Of a DNA stretch of 5,300 nt, positions 4,214 through 5,300 are shown in pieces. The number at the start of each line of letters is the position of its first letter. Position 1 is the first letter of the stretch. This DNA comes from Desulfobacterales bacterium (lineage in GTDB: Bacteria > Desulfobacterota > Desulfobacteria > Desulfobacterales > QNYZ01), in contig JAOZUU010000230.1 of assembly GCA_029938515.1 (NCBI GenBank), positions 1-5,300 of the forward strand, read 5' to 3'. The translations under genes were made by a program, and so were the position numbers. The notes under the pieces were generated by a model, which searched no databases, was not told the DNA's origin, and saw only the letters and a list, made by a program, of their open reading frames with translations.

Positions 4214-4344
4214 GATCCAGGCTGGCGGTCAAGTTGGTAAATGAACTTGGAATTTCTCTGACGGAAACGGCGCGTCAACTGGGCGTATCCATTTCCGCTA
4301 TCTCAAAGCTCATGCGGAAGTATGAGGACAATAAGTGTAATTAG
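4198..4344 (+). pseudogene. Y1-type (REP-associated/IS200-like) transposase, C-terminal remnant
   Basis: An in-frame stretch of 48 codons ending at TAG 4342-4344 reads ALRSRLAVKLVNELGISLTE then TARQLGVSISAISKLMRKYE. This is the C-terminal helix-turn-helix found behind the HUH Y1 domain in many REP-associated tyrosine transposases (usual pattern SRLAxxLVxELGxSLxExARxLGVSxSAISK). The Y1 domain, with its HUH motif and catalytic Tyr, should lie upstream but is absent: a TAA at 4195-4197 closes the frame and the preceding DNA belongs to another gene. There is no start codon. It is therefore a tail left after loss of most of the element. The HTH residues are well preserved, which suggests fairly recent decay. 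Confidence 0.75.
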
Positions 4345-4462
4345 GCAACTACGTCCCCAACTCCCCAACTCCCACGTCCCCAACTCCCAGGAACATGCGA
4401 AAAAATGAGGACAATAGGTATATTTAGGCAACAACGTCCTCAATCTCCCACGTCCCCAATCT
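4311..4462 (+). repeat. 83-nt imperfect tandem duplication with hairpins
   Basis: Unit one starts at CATGCGGAAG (4311) inside the end of the transposase remnant, and unit two starts at CATGCGAAAA (4394), 83 nt later. Both carry TGAGGACAATA, an AGGCAAC block and ACGTCC(C/T)CAA with the same spacing. Unit two holds a 7-bp perfect inverted repeat TGAGGAC/GTCCTCA (4406-4412 and 4436-4442); unit one has the same with one mismatch (4323-4329 and 4353-4359). Cytosine-rich runs (CCCACGTCCCCAA at 4371-4383 and 4447-4459, CCCCAACT repeated in 4355-4370) suggest slippage. This is probably the 3' flank of the Y1 element, duplicated once. Confidence 0.7.
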
Positions 4463-4522
4463 TTTCAGAGGTTCTTGCCAATTGTTTAAAATAATATTAT
4501 AAGACGTGCATGATATAGCAGG

Positions 4523-4561
4523 TAACAATATTTAACAATATGATTATTTTATACTGATAAT
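4523..4561 (+). promoter_or_regulatory. possible promoter and 10-bp tandem repeat before the KAS III gene
   Basis: TAACAATATT (4523-4532) is repeated directly as TAACAATATG (4533-4542). TTAACA at 4532-4537 and GATAAT at 4556-4561 would be -35 and -10 boxes with an 18-nt spacer, putting the start near 4568. The repeat covers the -35 and could bind a regulator. The remainder of 4463-4581 is AT-rich and holds no gene that I can see. Confidence 0.4.
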
Positions 4562-4581
4562 TCTTTAGAAGGAAAGCTTAA

Positions 4582-5300
4582 ATGAAAAAAAGCATAATAA
4601 AAAGCACTGGCATGTTTGTGCCGCCAAATCTTATAACCAATCATGATCTTGAAAAAATATTGGATACTTCTGATGAATGGATAAGACAGAGAACCGGAAT
4701 TGAGCAAAGATACTGGATTGACCAGGAAGGTGCAACCGGCTCCGCAGATTTAGGATTTGAAGCTTCCAGAAAAGCACTGAAAAAAGCTGGTTGGGAGCCG
4801 GAAGATCTTGATTTTATCATATTTGCAACATTAAGCCCTGATATTTTTTTTCCTGGATCGGGGTGTCTTCTCCAGGCAAAACTCGGGCTTGATTCTACAC
4901 CTGCTTTGGATATAAGGCAGCAGTGTACAGGATTTTTGTATGGACTTGCCACAGCAGACGCATATATTAAAGCAGGGCTTGCCAGTAAAATTCTCTTTGT
5001 AGGAGGAGAGGTTCACTCTTCTGGTCTTGATAAATCAACGAGAGGAAGAGATGTTACCGCCATATTTGGAGATGGAGCAGGAGCTTTATGTATTGAAGGG
5101 GTTGAAACAAGTGTTAATGCAGGTGTGCTTGCGTCATCGCTGCATGCCGATGGCAATCTGGCTGATGCATTAATGACTGAACTTCCAGCCTCCAGATTGC
5201 CTATGCGATTCCCAGCAGGTGTATCTTTAGATGATCCCCGGTATTTTCCTGTCATGGATGGACCTGCCATATTTAAAAAAGCCGTAAGAATGCTGCCAAA
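4582..5300 (+). CDS. fabH: beta-ketoacyl-ACP synthase III (KAS III, FabH-like), 3' end outside window
   Basis: The gene is open to the right edge; 239 residues are visible of a family about 320-340 long. KAS III enzymes condense an acyl-CoA, usually acetyl-CoA, with malonyl-ACP to start fatty acid synthesis in the cytosol. Diagnostic features: STGMFVPPNLITNHDLEKIL near the N-terminus, TSDEWIRQRTGIEQRYW (residues 29-45), catalytic Cys115 in DIRQQCTGFLYGL, and the glycine-rich FGDGAGA (162-168). The catalytic His and Asn lie beyond the edge. Cys115 is preceded by QQ where classical FabH has AA or similar (AACSGF), so this may be one of the FabH-like paralogues with other acyl substrates. The start has AAGGA at 4569-4573, eight bases upstream. 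The gene is unrelated to the addiction modules on its left and marks the right border of the accessory stretch. Confidence 0.88.
   Translation, partial: MKKSIIKSTGMFVPPNLITNHDLEKILDTSDEWIRQRTGIEQRYWIDQEGATGSADLGFEASRKALKKAGWEPEDLDFIIFATLSPDIFFPGSGCLLQAKLGLDSTPALDIRQQCTGFLYGLATADAYIKAGLASKILFVGGEVHSSGLDKSTRGRDVTAIFGDGAGALCIEGVETSVNAGVLASSLHADGNLADALMTELPASRLPMRFPAGVSLDDPRYFPVMDGPAIFKKAVRMLP

Noticed and set aside
3638..4214. Minus-strand frame at 3638-4018 and plus-strand frame at 3840-4214
   Set aside because: They overlap the XRE antitoxin and the small conserved gene in other frames and show no domain pattern.
4345..4462. CRISPR-like repeats (CCCACGTCCCCAA, CCCCAACT)
   Set aside because: Only two imperfect units 83 nt apart with no distinct spacers; better explained by one tandem duplication and slippage.
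4641..5270. Minus-strand frames inside the KAS III gene
   Set aside because: They are shadows of a clearly recognisable coding frame on the plus strand.

Overview
The window comes from a bacterial chromosome. The protein styles (several type II toxin-antitoxin families, a KAS III with an unusual active-site context, the tail of a REP-associated Y1-type transposase) fit a Desulfobacterota-like anaerobe or a similar environmental Gram-negative. That is an impression from recognised protein styles and could not be tested here. The region is accessory DNA: many short addiction modules on both strands, several of them broken, next to the start of a housekeeping-type gene at the right edge.

Left to right: the C-terminal part of a VapC-type PIN toxin (3-275, +). 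Then a gene-poor stretch (276-681) with two decayed minus-strand fragments: an unidentified piece (296-415) and the C-terminal end of a HigA-type antitoxin (418-546). Next is an apparently intact toxin-antitoxin operon (promoter 623-651, RHH/UPF0175-like antitoxin 694-1008, DUF3368-like PIN toxin 1001-1513). A small XRE-type HTH gene follows on the minus strand (1468-1677), divergent from a hipA kinase pseudogene (about 1691-2208, +) with an internal deletion and a lost 3' half. An intact MazF/PemK toxin with its RHH antitoxin follows on the minus strand (2234-2835), with a near-consensus sigma70 promoter at 2874-2902.

A region of remnants and repeats follows: a 17-18 bp inverted repeat (2970-3029) whose right arm lies in the 3' end of a truncated M23-peptidase-like secreted peptide (3010-3147, -). 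Then comes a second intact TA operon of the toxin-first HigBA type (3289-3892, +), whose promoter is covered by a perfect palindrome and leaves almost no 5' leader. Converging on it is a small conserved protein of unknown function (3870-4130, -). After that come a hairpin (4160-4213), the tail of a Y1-type transposase (4198-4344) and an 83-nt imperfect tandem duplication (4311-4462). The window ends inside a beta-ketoacyl-ACP synthase III gene (4582 onward).

Functionally there are three complete toxin-antitoxin pairs with the gene overlaps and operator-covered promoters expected of autoregulated modules, and traces of three more (VapC, HigA, HipA). The parts do not form a single pathway. The picture is a site where addiction modules and small mobile elements have landed and decayed beside a fatty-acid-type gene. 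I see no evidence of a wholly new multi-gene system; the best leads are the RHH/UPF0175-like antitoxin, the near-leaderless toxin-first operon, the truncated secreted peptide, and the transposase tail with its duplicated 3' flank.
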